Source of the DNA: JAAXTX01 sp035560715
Lineage (GTDB): Bacteria; Patescibacteriota; Minisyncoccia; Moranbacterales; UBA1568
Reading direction: 5' to 3'
Assembly (NCBI GenBank): GCA_035560715.1
Contig: DATMYW010000052.1
Location: 1 to 33,555, forward strand
DNA length: 33,555 bases
The notes below the pieces were generated by a model that searched no databases, was not told where the DNA came from, and saw only the letters and a list, made by a program, of their open reading frames with translations. A program made the translations under genes and the position numbers. Position 1 is the stretch's first letter. Every line of letters begins with the position of its first letter. Below are positions 1 through 7,925 of this stretch, piece after piece.

Positions 1-11
1 ATATATCGTCT

Positions 12-3000
12 TCAATATACCATATTCATGACTCCTTTCCGCGTTTCGAATACCGGCACGACCAGTCTTTGCAACCAGTCGGCGGATGCCTTGGGCGCGC
101 TGCGTGACGGATATTTCGGATACCGTATCACGAGCGTCTGATCGGGTTTCGGGAAATAGTCGGATATGACGACCTCGGTACTGTTCTGCAACTGCGAAAG
201 CAGGTACAGGTACCCTTTTTTTACCGGACCAGGAAACCATTGGTAGTCCGCCTCCGCCTGTACGGCGAACGGCGAACCGCCGTCATACGAGACGGATAGA
301 GGATTTATCAGAATATGATTTCCTACCTGTTCGGTCCGGTCGTACGTGACAACCGTCCTGTGTCCCGCTTCGTCGGTCAGTGTCGCGACGTCGCGAAACC
401 GCCGTTTGATCTTCGGTACGGCGGTCTCCGCGATAGAGACGGAGACCGTTCCGGAAAGATCGTCCTTTCCGGTAACGAAGAGCGCCCTGGTCGCGGAATC
501 GAATCCGATTCGCGCCTCGGGAGCGGTCCGATCGATCATGATCCGCGAGGATTTCGTTTCCTCCCGGTTTCCGGCTTTGTCGACGGATGCGAACGAGAAA
601 TCCGTTTCTCCCGCCTTCGTAACCGAAATGGCCCCGAAATAGGTGCTCCAGGTACTTCCGTTGTCAAACGAGTATTCAGTACGGTCGACACCGGTACCAT
701 CCGTTCCGTCGTCCCCCGCAAGGGTCACGGTCACCGAATCGAGGTACCAGCCGTTCTTTCCCGGTTTGCCCGAGACCGTCGCGGTCGTCACCGGGGCCTG
801 CCGGTCGACGACAAGCGTCGCCGAACCGTTCGGTACGGGCTTCACGACATACTGCCCACCGGCATCCGTTCCGTTCACGTCCGCATGCAGATCGGAGAGA
901 CCGGAAAGACCCTGTGCGGGAACCGACAGGTCGACGGTCGTCTGCGGGGTGACCGGCAGATTCGCAAAATCCGTATGAGAGAGGGTCTCCTCCCCGTCCG
1001 GCGTGACGGCGACCTCTTGAAGCGAGAGTGAATACGACCCGGAGTCATATCCCGAGAGTCGGATATCGATAGGAACTCCTTCCGGGAACGAGACGTACTT
1101 CCGACCGTCGAATTCGTAGTAGGTGCTTCCGGAAATGTGTTCCTCGAAGGTCTTGTACTTCGTTCCATTCGCATCAACCTCGACGGAACCGGTCTGATTG
1201 CCTACCGCATCCGTCAGATGGATATCGAGCGGAGAATACAGCGACATTCGGATTCTCTTTGAACCTACAGAGCTTTCCGGTTTTGAAGCAAAGATTTTTT
1301 CAGGTAAAGCACCGTTTATGCTGTGAAGAATAATTCGTGAAAGAAATATTCGAAGCGATTGATTTTCAAATAGATTTGCATGGTTTTGTTTTTCTGAAAC
1401 CAAATCCACCCAATATTTCTTCACGTTCGTCGTTTCGGAAAGCATGAGGGCGCTCGGGGCGGTCACGACCTTGTCACCATCGACCGTGAATTTCGGTTCA
1501 TATATAGGTTCATATCGGTCCGTCTCGACACATGACGGCAAACCGCTCCCGATCGACGGATAACAGGCCGCTTTCTTTCGTTCCGTAAAGTCCACGCCGC
1601 GGATCGTATCGAGTCCCCAGCCGGCGATCTGAACCGCCTCGACTCCGGCCGGTGGCGACCAGGTATCGACGTCTTCATGTATGTCGTTCGCGTCGCTTAA
1701 AATGTTTGATCGGAGTATGTTTTCCGACGATACGTCCGATTTCGCCGGTTTCTGTCTCCCATCGGTCTTTCCCGAGAGAAAATCCGCCAACGTTCCCCAG
1801 TCGTCGATCTTCCCGCCATAGGCGTCAAGGTACGTCTTGAAGCGCGTGTTTTTCGACGAGAACGACACGATTGCGCCCTTGCTCCGATCGAAATACTCCG
1901 CAGACGGCAGCAGGCCGTACGCACCCGGCATATTCTCGACCAGGGCGCGCGCGTCCTTCCGTGATACGAGCCAGCCGTTGAAGATTTCCTCGTCGTACCC
2001 GTACAGGAGGGAGAGGATGGTAATCGGCGTTCCCATCTGCGGCGTCCCGACAAAAACAACCTGATCCACCAAACCGGCCTCCCCCATCGCGTCCAAGCGC
2101 CGTAACAGCTCCTTCGCGACGAGCCCGCCGTTCGAATGGGCGATGACGGTCACCTTTCCGCTCTTGGAGGAATGTGCGAGCTGCTCGGCGCTCTCGAGAA
2201 GCGACCGATAATCCCCGGGGGTGGCCGTGTTTCCGTAGGCGACGTCCTTGACGCTCATCCGCCAGTCGTAGGCAAAGGGGTCAAAGTCGTTGATAACGCC
2301 ATCTGACTTCATCTTTTCGAGGTCGGCGACGAACGATTTATAGAAATCCGACCCTCCGGCCGACGCCAGCACGCCGTCGGTATAGACCCGGTTCACGCTG
2401 TCCCCGTCCCCGTCGAGCGCGAGATCGGAAAGGTCATTGCTGAAAAAGTCCGGCGGCCACAGTTCGTCTTTCGTCCCGTGATCCGTGTTCATGGCAAGTT
2501 TGCTGGCCTTGATCCCCGGCAGGAACAGGACGTTCGACGCGGCCTGGGCATCCTGCAGGTTCCGGGTCGTACTGAATCCGTCGATAATCGCGGGACCGGA
2601 AACAATTTCTCCGGAAGAGTCCGGATTCGACGTCGTCTTCGGTCCATCAGCCGATCCATACCAGTTATTTCCGAAATATAGCCGTCTGCCATCCGGCACT
2701 CCGTTGTAGTAGGCGTTTGACAACAGCGCCGTGTTTTTCAGATTACCCTCGAAGTCGGAATTCGTGACCCTGAGGAAAACGTACGAATTCCAATCGTCAC
2801 TGATACCCACGTTCGACCGGATATCCGCGATTGCACCGTTTCTGAAGGAACAATGATCCATGTCGACGTTTCCCGCGACGAAGTCTATCGACGGTGAACT
2901 AAAATCGATATTTTGTACCGCATGGGCCGTTTCGCCGAGAAACGATCGCCATGACGGACGATTCATAACCTGGACCGGACACTTCCCCACATACTTTTTC

Positions 3001-3500
3001 AGGTCTGAACCCATCTTGTCGAATACGACATACCGGAATATCGAGGGCCCGTTCCCCTTTTCCGTATAGTCGTTGAATTCGATGACCCCTTCAGGCCTCT
3101 GTCGAAAGCACTCCGCATCACAATTTCCAAGTCCTCCGTCACCAATATCCAGATATGAAGGCGCCGGGGTGATGACGATCCGCTCCGTATCGGTCCCCTC
3201 CGCGATGATTTTCCCGTTATAGACCGACAGATGACTGATCTCGACCTTCGTTCCTTTTTCGATCGTAAGCGTGGCGCCATTCACTACCACGACCGGCTTC
3301 CAGAAATTTTTCTGTACGAAACTCCCCTGCCAGACAGTATCCTTGTCGATGACCTCAAAGTTGTCATAGTACTGCCAGGTATAATCATCTTCGGCATGCG
3401 CTCGTCCGGTATCACGTTGCGATGGCCACATGAGACCGATGAGGAGAACGAAAAAAATCACCGGGGAGGTGACCTGACGCGTGTGTCTTATACGAAGCAT
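12..3500 (-). CDS. Secreted LCAT-type lipase/acyltransferase with beta-helix-like and Ig-like regions
   Basis: Start taken as the ATG at 3500, because an upstream in-frame TTG at 3575 lies against the terminator hairpin of the previous gene. The product is 1162 residues. A basic N-terminus followed by a hydrophobic run and a RAHA-ED site near residue 36 looks like a signal peptide. Residues about 70-115 resemble a right-handed beta-helix turn (LTIEKGTKVEI, then GTDTERIVITP). Residues about 325-725 form an alpha/beta hydrolase of the LCAT/PGAP1 kind: nucleophile motif AHSNGG (Ser about 456), VDGDKVV (candidate Asp about 676) and NHANL (candidate His about 707). Residues about 900-990 are an Ig-like repeat of the OmpL47 type (EYSFDNGSTW, SVDKAGN). 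Acyl-ester hydrolysis outside the cell is inferred from the triad; the substrate is unknown. An A+T-rich patch at 1261-1440 covers the catalytic His. No clear Shine-Dalgarno sequence. Confidence 0.85.
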   Translation of the reverse strand: MLRIRHTRQVTSPVIFFVLLIGLMWPSQRDTGRAHAEDDYTWQYYDNFEVIDKDTVWQGSFVQKNFWKPVVVVNGATLTIEKGTKVEISHLSVYNGKIIAEGTDTERIVITPAPSYLDIGDGGLGNCDAECFRQRPEGVIEFNDYTEKGNGPSIFRYVVFDKMGSDLKKYVGKCPVQVMNRPSWRSFLGETAHAVQNIDFSSPSIDFVAGNVDMDHCSFRNGAIADIRSNVGISDDWNSYVFLRVTNSDFEGNLKNTALLSNAYYNGVPDGRRLYFGNNWYGSADGPKTTSNPDSSGEIVSGPAIIDGFSTTRNLQDAQAASNVLFLPGIKASKLAMNTDHGTKDELWPPDFFSNDLSDLALDGDGDSVNRVYTDGVLASAGGSDFYKSFVADLEKMKSDGVINDFDPFAYDWRMSVKDVAYGNTATPGDYRSLLESAEQLAHSSKSGKVTVIAHSNGGLVAKELLRRLDAMGEAGLVDQVVFVGTPQMGTPITILSLLYGYDEEIFNGWLVSRKDARALVENMPGAYGLLPSAEYFDRSKGAIVSFSSKNTRFKTYLDAYGGKIDDWGTLADFLSGKTDGRQKPAKSDVSSENILRSNILSDANDIHEDVDTWSPPAGVEAVQIAGWGLDTIRGVDFTERKKAACYPSIGSGLPSCVETDRYEPIYEPKFTVDGDKVVTAPSALMLSETTNVKKYWVDLVSEKQNHANLFENQSLRIFLSRIILHSINGALPEKIFASKPESSVGSKRIRMSLYSPLDIHLTDAVGNQTGSVEVDANGTKYKTFEEHISGSTYYEFDGRKYVSFPEGVPIDIRLSGYDSGSYSLSLQEVAVTPDGEETLSHTDFANLPVTPQTTVDLSVPAQGLSGLSDLHADVNGTDAGGQYVVKPVPNGSATLVVDRQAPVTTATVSGKPGKNGWYLDSVTVTLAGDDGTDGTGVDRTEYSFDNGSTWSTYFGAISVTKAGETDFSFASVDKAGNREETKSSRIMIDRTAPEARIGFDSATRALFVTGKDDLSGTVSVSIAETAVPKIKRRFRDVATLTDEAGHRTVVTYDRTEQVGNHILINPLSVSYDGGSPFAVQAEADYQWFPGPVKKGYLYLLSQLQNSTEVVISDYFPKPDQTLVIRYPKYPSRSAPKASADWLQRLVVPVFETRKGVMNMVY

Positions 3501-3546
3501 ACTCGAAGTGTTTCGTTTATACTCTCTGTCTTGAATGTACACCGAA

Positions 3547-3572
3547 ACGCGGACCTGTAAAAGGGTCCGCGT
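3547..3572 (-). terminator. Hairpin terminator after the small alpha/beta hydrolase gene
   Basis: A perfect 9-bp stem (ACGCGGACC with GGTCCGCGT) closes an 8-base loop, 27 bases past the stop of the hydrolase gene. On the minus strand only a short T run (TTT) follows, so termination may be partial. It also makes a lipase start upstream of 3500 unlikely. Confidence 0.6.
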
Positions 3573-3598
3573 CAAGATTCCGATTCCATCGATCCCGC

Positions 3599-4222
3599 TT
3601 AGGTGATCACGCGTCCGATCCGATCGGAGAGTTCGGGGAAGTCCTCGGTCATGAAATGACCGCGACCGTCGAGCATGACCGCCTCGGCGCCGGAAAGCGC
3701 GCGGGCGTATTTTTCTACCTCCGTGAACGGCACGACCGGATCGTCCTTCGAGTGGAACAGCAGGATCTGCTCCGCCTGACGGGAGATGCCGTCGAGATTC
3801 CTCGGCAGACGGAAATCACCGAGCGATTCCCGTGATTCGTCGTCGAAGGGCGCCGCGACGAGCGCAAGGAGACGTACCGACACGGGAAGTGTCCGCGTAG
3901 CGAGGTACTTCGCGAGGAAGATGCCGCCGAGGCTCGAACCGATCAGGATGAGATCGTCTCGAAAGAGCGGGACATGCCGGTCGAACCACGCCTCCCACTC
4001 CGTATACCGGGCGTCAAGCTTGTTGGGCATCTCGGGCATGAAGATATCGGCCCTTTCGAAGAACCGTCGCGCGATCGCGTCGCGCCAGTACGGTTTCGGC
4101 TCGAGCGACCACAGGGGGTCTCGCAGCTGCCACACTTCGCGGAGATAGTCCACGACCTCGTGTCGGTCCGCGAACACGTCTCCGCCGTGGATGAACACGA
4201 TCTGCTTCTTTTCCGTTTCCAT
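3599..4222 (-). CDS. Small alpha/beta serine hydrolase (RBBP9/YdeN-like)
   Basis: The product is 207 residues from the ATG at 4222; a TTG ten codons upstream (4252) is an alternative. The chain opens with the strand VFIHGGDVF. The nucleophile elbow is IGSSLGGIF, the acid is in FHSKDDPVVPF and the histidine in DGRGHF near the C-terminus, in the order and spacing of the RBBP9/YdeN group of small single-domain hydrolases. No signal peptide or membrane segment is seen, so it is probably cytoplasmic. Family members have esterase or unknown activity; the substrate here cannot be inferred. It lies upstream of the secreted lipase on the same strand, with a hairpin between them, so they are probably separate transcripts. 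No good Shine-Dalgarno sequence precedes either start. Confidence 0.8.
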   Translation of the reverse strand: METEKKQIVFIHGGDVFADRHEVVDYLREVWQLRDPLWSLEPKPYWRDAIARRFFERADIFMPEMPNKLDARYTEWEAWFDRHVPLFRDDLILIGSSLGGIFLAKYLATRTLPVSVRLLALVAAPFDDESRESLGDFRLPRNLDGISRQAEQILLFHSKDDPVVPFTEVEKYARALSGAEAVMLDGRGHFMTEDFPELSDRIGRVIT

Positions 4223-4287
4223 ATGAATCAGACGAGTCACGAATGCTGACAAACCGTTCCGACTTCACCACCGCTTCCGGAGATACA

Positions 4288-4315
4288 TATTACCACATCA
4301 TATGGTATGGTAATA
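4288..4315. promoter_or_regulatory. Inverted repeat upstream of the small hydrolase, possible operator
   Basis: TATTACCA at 4288-4295 is repeated in inverted form as TGGTAATA at 4308-4315, a perfect 8-bp match with a 12-base spacer, in an A+T-rich stretch 66 bases upstream of the hydrolase start. It has the size and symmetry of a dimeric repressor site. No regulator gene lies beside it, so the role is inference. Confidence 0.4.
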
Positions 4316-4364
4316 TTTCAATTTGTCGGATTTCTTCGGTCGGCGCCGATCGGGATAAATCGAA

Positions 4365-4390
4365 AGGGCGCGACCATCGTGGCGCGCCCT
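4365..4390 (-). terminator. Hairpin terminator after the 159-residue protein gene
   Basis: An 8-bp perfect stem (AGGGCGCG with CGCGCCCT) encloses a 10-base loop that can itself form CCA/TGG pairs. It begins 17 bases past the stop at 4407. On the minus strand it is followed by TTTCGATTTAT, an imperfect T-rich tail. Confidence 0.65.
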
Positions 4391-4406
4391 CTTCCATTTT
4401 TGAGTT

Positions 4407-4886
4407 TCAGCATGCGACTCGTCCCTCACATTCCGGACGACACATGTCCGGTCCCCGGAGCGTGGCATCGAAATCCTCGATATGTCCACCCTCGACGAGC
4501 AGAACGTTCAGGATCTTTCTGATCTCATAAGGCGTCACGACGCGGGATATTCTGTTCCTCTGTTCACGGAACACGAATGAGGATTCGTCTCCTTTCGCTT
4601 CGATCCCGAATGAATAGACTTCCCTCGTATCTTCCGTACCATCGGAACCGCCGATATGGATCGTCATCTCGAATTCCTCGAACACGGCCGGTTCCTGCCC
4701 CATGATCAGTGGACACAAGATACATTTCACGTCCGAAAGCCCTATTTCACGATGTTTCCGCCCCTCTACATCCCGGACTTTTATCGAGTACAACAGTATC
4801 GTATCGTTCATCCTGATGATATGCTCGATCATCGCGCCTTGCTGCGGCAGTCTGACCTGAATATCGACTGACAGTATTTTGGGCAT
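4407..4886 (-). CDS. Unknown protein, 159 residues
   Basis: I do not recognise this protein. The start at 4886 is well supported: AGGAGG lies at 4894-4899, seven bases upstream. The chain looks soluble, alternates beta-like segments (ILSVDIQVRL, TILLYSIKVRD, FEMTIHIGG) and carries a region rich in charged residues. Cysteines occur at CILC (about residues 55-58) and near the C-terminus (MCRPEC and a final C), enough for a metal site or disulphides, though spacing matches no zinc ribbon I know. No signal peptide or membrane segment is visible. It stands alone between tyrS and the small hydrolase, with its own terminator, so it is probably a single-gene transcript. Confidence 0.65.
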   Translation of the reverse strand: MPKILSVDIQVRLPQQGAMIEHIIRMNDTILLYSIKVRDVEGRKHREIGLSDVKCILCPLIMGQEPAVFEEFEMTIHIGGSDGTEDTREVYSFGIEAKGDESSFVFREQRNRISRVVTPYEIRKILNVLLVEGGHIEDFDATLRGPDMCRPECEGRVAC

Positions 4887-5067
4887 GCGTACCCCTCCTG
4901 ACGTTATGGATTTTAATGAACTAAAAAGCCCTTCAATGGGATATGATACCAGCGGAACACCGCGAGGTCAAAAGAACGCATTCGATCGTCTCAATCGGAA
5001 TGCATGACGGTACTCAACGCTTCCCGTGCCTCCATTCAGGTTCCTCAGGCGATCTGGTCGCGCGCGC

Positions 5068-6309
5068 TCAGAAAACGATGCGGATAAAATCCCGCTTCCC
5101 CACCCTGAGGACCTTGCCGTCGTGAAGCGCCGGATCCAGAGGCGTTTTCGGGTCGCTGATTTTTTCACCGTCGATCGAGACCCCGCCCTGTTCGATCTTG
5201 CGCCGGGCGTCGGACTTGCTCGTCGCGAACCCTACGTTCGCGACGAACGACTCGAGCGATTCAAAGATTTCAGCTTCCGATCCATGGGAAGGAGATGGTG
5301 ATGGTGATGGTGATGGTGACGGCGATGCCGACGGCATATCGAGAGGTTCCCTGCCTTCCGAATGGACGCGCACGAAATACGCTTCCGCGTCAGCCGCAGC
5401 CTTGACCCCATGGTACATGCGAACAATCTCACCCGCGAGCCGAATCTTGGCATCGCGCGGGTTCGATCCGCCCTTCATGGCGGATTCGAGCGACACGATC
5501 TCCTCCGTCTGGACGCGTGTCGCGTGCACGAAGTAAGTGACGATCAGTTCGTCCGGGACGCTCATCACCTTGCCGAACATTTCGTTCGGTTCATCGGAGA
5601 GATTGATCGTATTCCCCCAGCTGGAGCTCATCTTGCGCCCGTCGATGCCGGGGATGAGGTTCACCGTGACGATGTCCTGCGGGTGCTGCCCGTACTTCGA
5701 CTGCATCGTCCGACCGGCGAGGATATTGAACCGCTGGTCGGTCCCACCGATCTCGACGTCCGCACGGACCTCGACACTGTCGTAGCCCTGCATCAGGGGA
5801 TATAGAATTTCGCGAAGCGACACCCGCTTCCCGGCGTCGAGACGCTTCCTGATATTTTCGCGTGAGATGAATTCGTGCACCGAGAACGCGTCAGCCTGTT
5901 CACCGATCTCGAGGTAACCGAGATCGCGAAGCCATTCCGCGTTGAAATGCCGTTCAACGGAATTCATGTCGAGCACCTTGGCAGCCTGATCGAAGTACGA
6001 GCCCATGTTGAACTCGACCGTTGCCTGATCGAGCATCGGACGCTCGGCGTCCTTGTCGCTCGTATCCCCGATGAGCCCGGTGAAGTTCCCCACAATGAGG
6101 ACGATCTGGCAGCCGAGTTCCTGAAAATCCCGCAGTTTCAGCAGCGCGACGGAACGGCCCAGGTGGATATTCGGACTCGTCGGGTCGATGCCAAGCTTCA
6201 CTCGGAGCTTCTCACCGGCGAGCAGACGCTTCTTCAGGTGTTCCCGGTCGATCGCCTCGGCTACGCCGCGAGTGAGCAGCTCCTCGATTTTCGCTTCGCG
6301 TTCGTTCAT
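5068..6309 (-). CDS. tyrS: Tyrosyl-tRNA synthetase
   Basis: A 413-residue class I synthetase that charges tRNA-Tyr with tyrosine in the cytoplasm. The HIGH-type motif is HLGR at residues 49-52 after GIDPTSPNI. The KMSKS-type motif is KMSSS at 226-230. The C-terminal 65-70 residues form an S4 RNA-binding domain (SKSDARRKIEQGGVSIDGEKI). Length and motifs fit the TyrZ-like branch with the KMS-type loop. Odd point: the linker between the catalytic core and S4 domain (about 325-343) is a Ser-Pro dipeptide run coded by a hexanucleotide tandem repeat. It is the last gene of a same-strand run secD-secF-small protein-tyrS; the 206-base gap upstream holds heptad arrays, a palindrome and a possible -10 box. 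Confidence 0.97.
   Translation of the reverse strand: MNEREAKIEELLTRGVAEAIDREHLKKRLLAGEKLRVKLGIDPTSPNIHLGRSVALLKLRDFQELGCQIVLIVGNFTGLIGDTSDKDAERPMLDQATVEFNMGSYFDQAAKVLDMNSVERHFNAEWLRDLGYLEIGEQADAFSVHEFISRENIRKRLDAGKRVSLREILYPLMQGYDSVEVRADVEIGGTDQRFNILAGRTMQSKYGQHPQDIVTVNLIPGIDGRKMSSSWGNTINLSDEPNEMFGKVMSVPDELIVTYFVHATRVQTEEIVSLESAMKGGSNPRDAKIRLAGEIVRMYHGVKAAADAEAYFVRVHSEGREPLDMPSASPSPSPSPSPSPSHGSEAEIFESLESFVANVGFATSKSDARRKIEQGGVSIDGEKISDPKTPLDPALHDGKVLRVGKRDFIRIVF
5294..5335. repeat. Hexanucleotide tandem repeat coding a Ser-Pro linker in tyrS
   Basis: Four perfect GATGGT copies (5294-5317, plus strand) are followed by decayed copies GACGGC, GATGCC and GACGGC up to 5335. On the coding strand each copy gives Ser-Pro. 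A unit of six keeps the frame, so copy number can change without breaking tyrS. Confidence 0.9.
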
Positions 6310-6341
6310 AGCATTCGGTGTTGATTCGGTATTTCGTTCTC

Positions 6342-6347
6342 ATTGTA
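6342..6347 (-). promoter_or_regulatory. Possible extended -10 box for tyrS
   Basis: On the minus strand TGATACAAT (TG, one base, TACAAT) ends 32 bases upstream of the tyrS start. No convincing -35 hexamer sits 16-18 bases upstream, so this is only a plausible extended -10 promoter. Confidence 0.35.
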
Positions 6348-6368
6348 TCACGAAACGGTGACACGAAG

Positions 6369-6388
6369 ATTCCCGCCTGTGCGGGAAT
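6369..6388. repeat. 20-base palindrome of the ATTCCC-N8-GGGAAT type
   Basis: ATTCCCGC at 6369-6376 and GCGGGAAT at 6381-6388 form a perfect 8-bp stem with a CTGT loop. The form ATTCCC-N8-GGGAAT is the one described for dRS3 repeats in Neisseria. No T run follows on either strand, so it is not an ordinary terminator. Confidence 0.7.
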
Positions 6389-6410
6389 GACGGAGAATAT
6401 CGGCGTTCCT

Positions 6411-6517
6411 TACTCCGACTTTCGACTTGTCGCCTTCGCTCCGTCTCAACATTCGATATCGTCCGCGTTCTTCGACTTGACGGGCTTCTGACTCGTGACT
6501 CGTGCCTTGCGACCGTC
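6411..6517. repeat. GACT-type heptad arrays between the SHOCT-like gene and tyrS
   Basis: Two runs with a 7-base period on the plus strand. In the first, GACT cores start at 6417 and 6424 and a CGCC variant at 6431. In the second, cores start at 6483 (GGCT), 6490 and 6497 (GACT), 6504 (GCCT) and 6511 (GACC). The last unit overlaps the stop codon of the upstream minus-strand gene (6516-6518). A further GACT at 6474 is out of phase. Confidence 0.7.
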
Positions 6518-6836
6518 ACTTAATCCCGTACTTGCGCTTCATCAAGCGATACTGATCGTCGGAGATCATATGATTCTTCTTCATCTCCTCGAGGGACGCG
6601 ATGATCTGTGACTTGTTCTTCTCGAGGTCTTCCGGCTTCATCTTCGCCATCGCCTTCTCTGCCGCTTTCCTCTGTTCCTCGGGACTCATCTTGAGGAACT
6701 GTTTCATCGCGACCTTCTCATGCCACTTCATGTCCTCGAGTTTTGGCGCGCCAGGCATCGCCGCGAGCTGCTCCTCGAGGGTCTTCTCATCGGCCTGTTT
6801 CGAGTCCCTCTTCTTTCCCGGAAAAATGTTCAGCAT
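6516..6836 (-). CDS. Small charged protein with a SHOCT-like C-terminus
   Basis: The product has 106 residues and is very rich in Lys, Glu and Met with no membrane segment. It appears mostly helical (EEQRKAAEKAMAKMKPEDLEKNK). The last 30 residues (LEEMKKNHMISDDQYRLMKRKYGI) resemble the SHOCT short C-terminal motif: a helix, a short turn with Ile-Ser-Asp-Asp, then a second helix. SHOCT segments usually terminate other proteins and are thought to mediate oligomerisation; a function cannot be assigned here. It lies between secF and tyrS on the same strand. There is no Shine-Dalgarno sequence; a heptad array begins two bases upstream of the ATG, and another overlaps the stop codon. Confidence 0.75.
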   Translation of the reverse strand: MLNIFPGKKRDSKQADEKTLEEQLAAMPGAPKLEDMKWHEKVAMKQFLKMSPEEQRKAAEKAMAKMKPEDLEKNKSQIIASLEEMKKNHMISDDQYRLMKRKYGIK

Positions 6837-6838
6837 AT

Positions 6839-6873
6839 GACTGAAGAATTATGAATCTAGAATGAAGAATCAG
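6839..6873. repeat. GAAT-type heptad array at the start of the SHOCT-like gene
   Basis: Plus-strand cores fall exactly every 7 bases: GACT at 6839, then GAAT at 6846, 6853, 6860 and 6867, with three variable bases between cores. It begins two bases upstream of the minus-strand ATG (6834-6836), so the transcript leader reads as a series of NNNATTC units. Confidence 0.8.
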
Positions 6874-6923
6874 GAAAAAAGGATTCTGCCTCAGGAATCA
6901 AAACGGAACATGCGTACCGTATC

Positions 6924-6958
6924 GACTTTCGACTTTTCACTTTCGACTCGACGCTATC
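6924..6958. repeat. GACT-type heptad array overlapping the secF stop codon
   Basis: Plus-strand cores every 7 bases: GACT at 6924 and 6931, CACT at 6938, GACT at 6945, CGCT at 6952. The final unit contains the secF stop codon (6954-6956). With the array at 6839-6873, both ends of this 117-base gap carry heptads. Confidence 0.8.
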
Positions 6959-7850
6959 GCGTTCTCATCCTGTACCGCGACACGAGCAGCGCCGAGGCGA
7001 CGAAGATCGAGGAATAGGTTCCGAATGAAACGCCCAAGAGAAGCGCGATCGCGAACCAACGAACGCCTTCGCCCCCGAAGGCCGCCACCGCGGCGAGCAC
7101 GATAAGCACGGTAAGCGAAGTATTGATGGAACGAGACATGGTCTCGTTCACGGATCGATTCACGATTCCTTCGAAATCCGACTTCGCGCCCGACCGCAAC
7201 AGATTCTCACGGATACGGTCGTACACGACGATCGTGTCGTTCACCGAGTACCCGAGTATAGTCAGCAGCGCCGCGATGAACGGCACGCCGACCTCGACGT
7301 TCATGAACCGACCGAACAGCGCGAAGAATCCCGTCGTGATGAGCAGGTCGTGAGCGAGAGCGATGACCGCACCCCATCCGTAATCCCACGAACCGATAGG
7401 GTGTGAGACCTTTCTGAACGCGAACGCGATGTAGGCCGCGATGGCAAGCACTGAAATAATCGTTCCATTGATCGCCTTCTTGCGGATATCGTCGGATACG
7501 GAAGCGCCGATGAAGTCCGATTGGACCACGGAGAGGCCCGGATCGACCGTCTTGAGACCGGCGAGCACCTGACCGTTCACGATATCGTCGGAAGCGAGGA
7601 ATCGAATGATCGCCCCGTTATCGCCGGTCATCTGGACCGTGAGGCTCCGAAGATCGAGCGATGAGAGCGATCCATGGATCTCTGACACCTGCGGAACGGG
7701 CGTCTTCGCGAACCGGACCTGGATCAGGGTGCCACCCTTGAAGTCGAGACCGAGCCGGAGCCCGAACACGGCGATGGCCGCGATCGAAAACAAGGCCAGT
7801 ATCCCGGAGGCCCAATACGTGTATTTCCTGATGCCGATGATATTGAGCAT
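6954..7850 (-). CDS. secF: Protein translocase subunit SecF
   Basis: A 298-residue inner-membrane protein that works with SecD and SecYEG, using the proton gradient to help pull proteins outward. A first membrane helix (residues about 12-33) is followed by GLDFKGGTLIQVRF (35-48), the conserved start of the SecF periplasmic domain. Five further hydrophobic segments lie at about 128-290. The signature GYSVNDTIVVYDRIREN (200-216) and the following NRSVNETMSRSINTS are typical of the RND-type core. Length is normal. It lies 75 bases downstream of secD on the same strand. A heptad array starts six bases upstream of the ATG, where a Shine-Dalgarno sequence would be expected, and none is seen. Confidence 0.97.
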   Translation of the reverse strand: MLNIIGIRKYTYWASGILALFSIAAIAVFGLRLGLDFKGGTLIQVRFAKTPVPQVSEIHGSLSSLDLRSLTVQMTGDNGAIIRFLASDDIVNGQVLAGLKTVDPGLSVVQSDFIGASVSDDIRKKAINGTIISVLAIAAYIAFAFRKVSHPIGSWDYGWGAVIALAHDLLITTGFFALFGRFMNVEVGVPFIAALLTILGYSVNDTIVVYDRIRENLLRSGAKSDFEGIVNRSVNETMSRSINTSLTVLIVLAAVAAFGGEGVRWFAIALLLGVSFGTYSSIFVASALLVSRYRMRTR

Positions 7851-7856
7851 AGGGCA

Positions 7857-7891
7857 GGCTTACGACTCACGACTTACATCTATCAATCGAT
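7857..7891. repeat. GACT-type heptad array between secD and secF
   Basis: Plus-strand cores at 7857 (GGCT), 7864 (GACT), 7871 (GACT), then decayed units at 7878 (ATCT) and 7885 (AATC), all in phase with a 7-base period. It begins six bases upstream of the secF ATG. Confidence 0.65.
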
Positions 7892-7925
7892 CATCCCCCA
7901 CGGGCAGTTTCTCATGGTTCCTACG

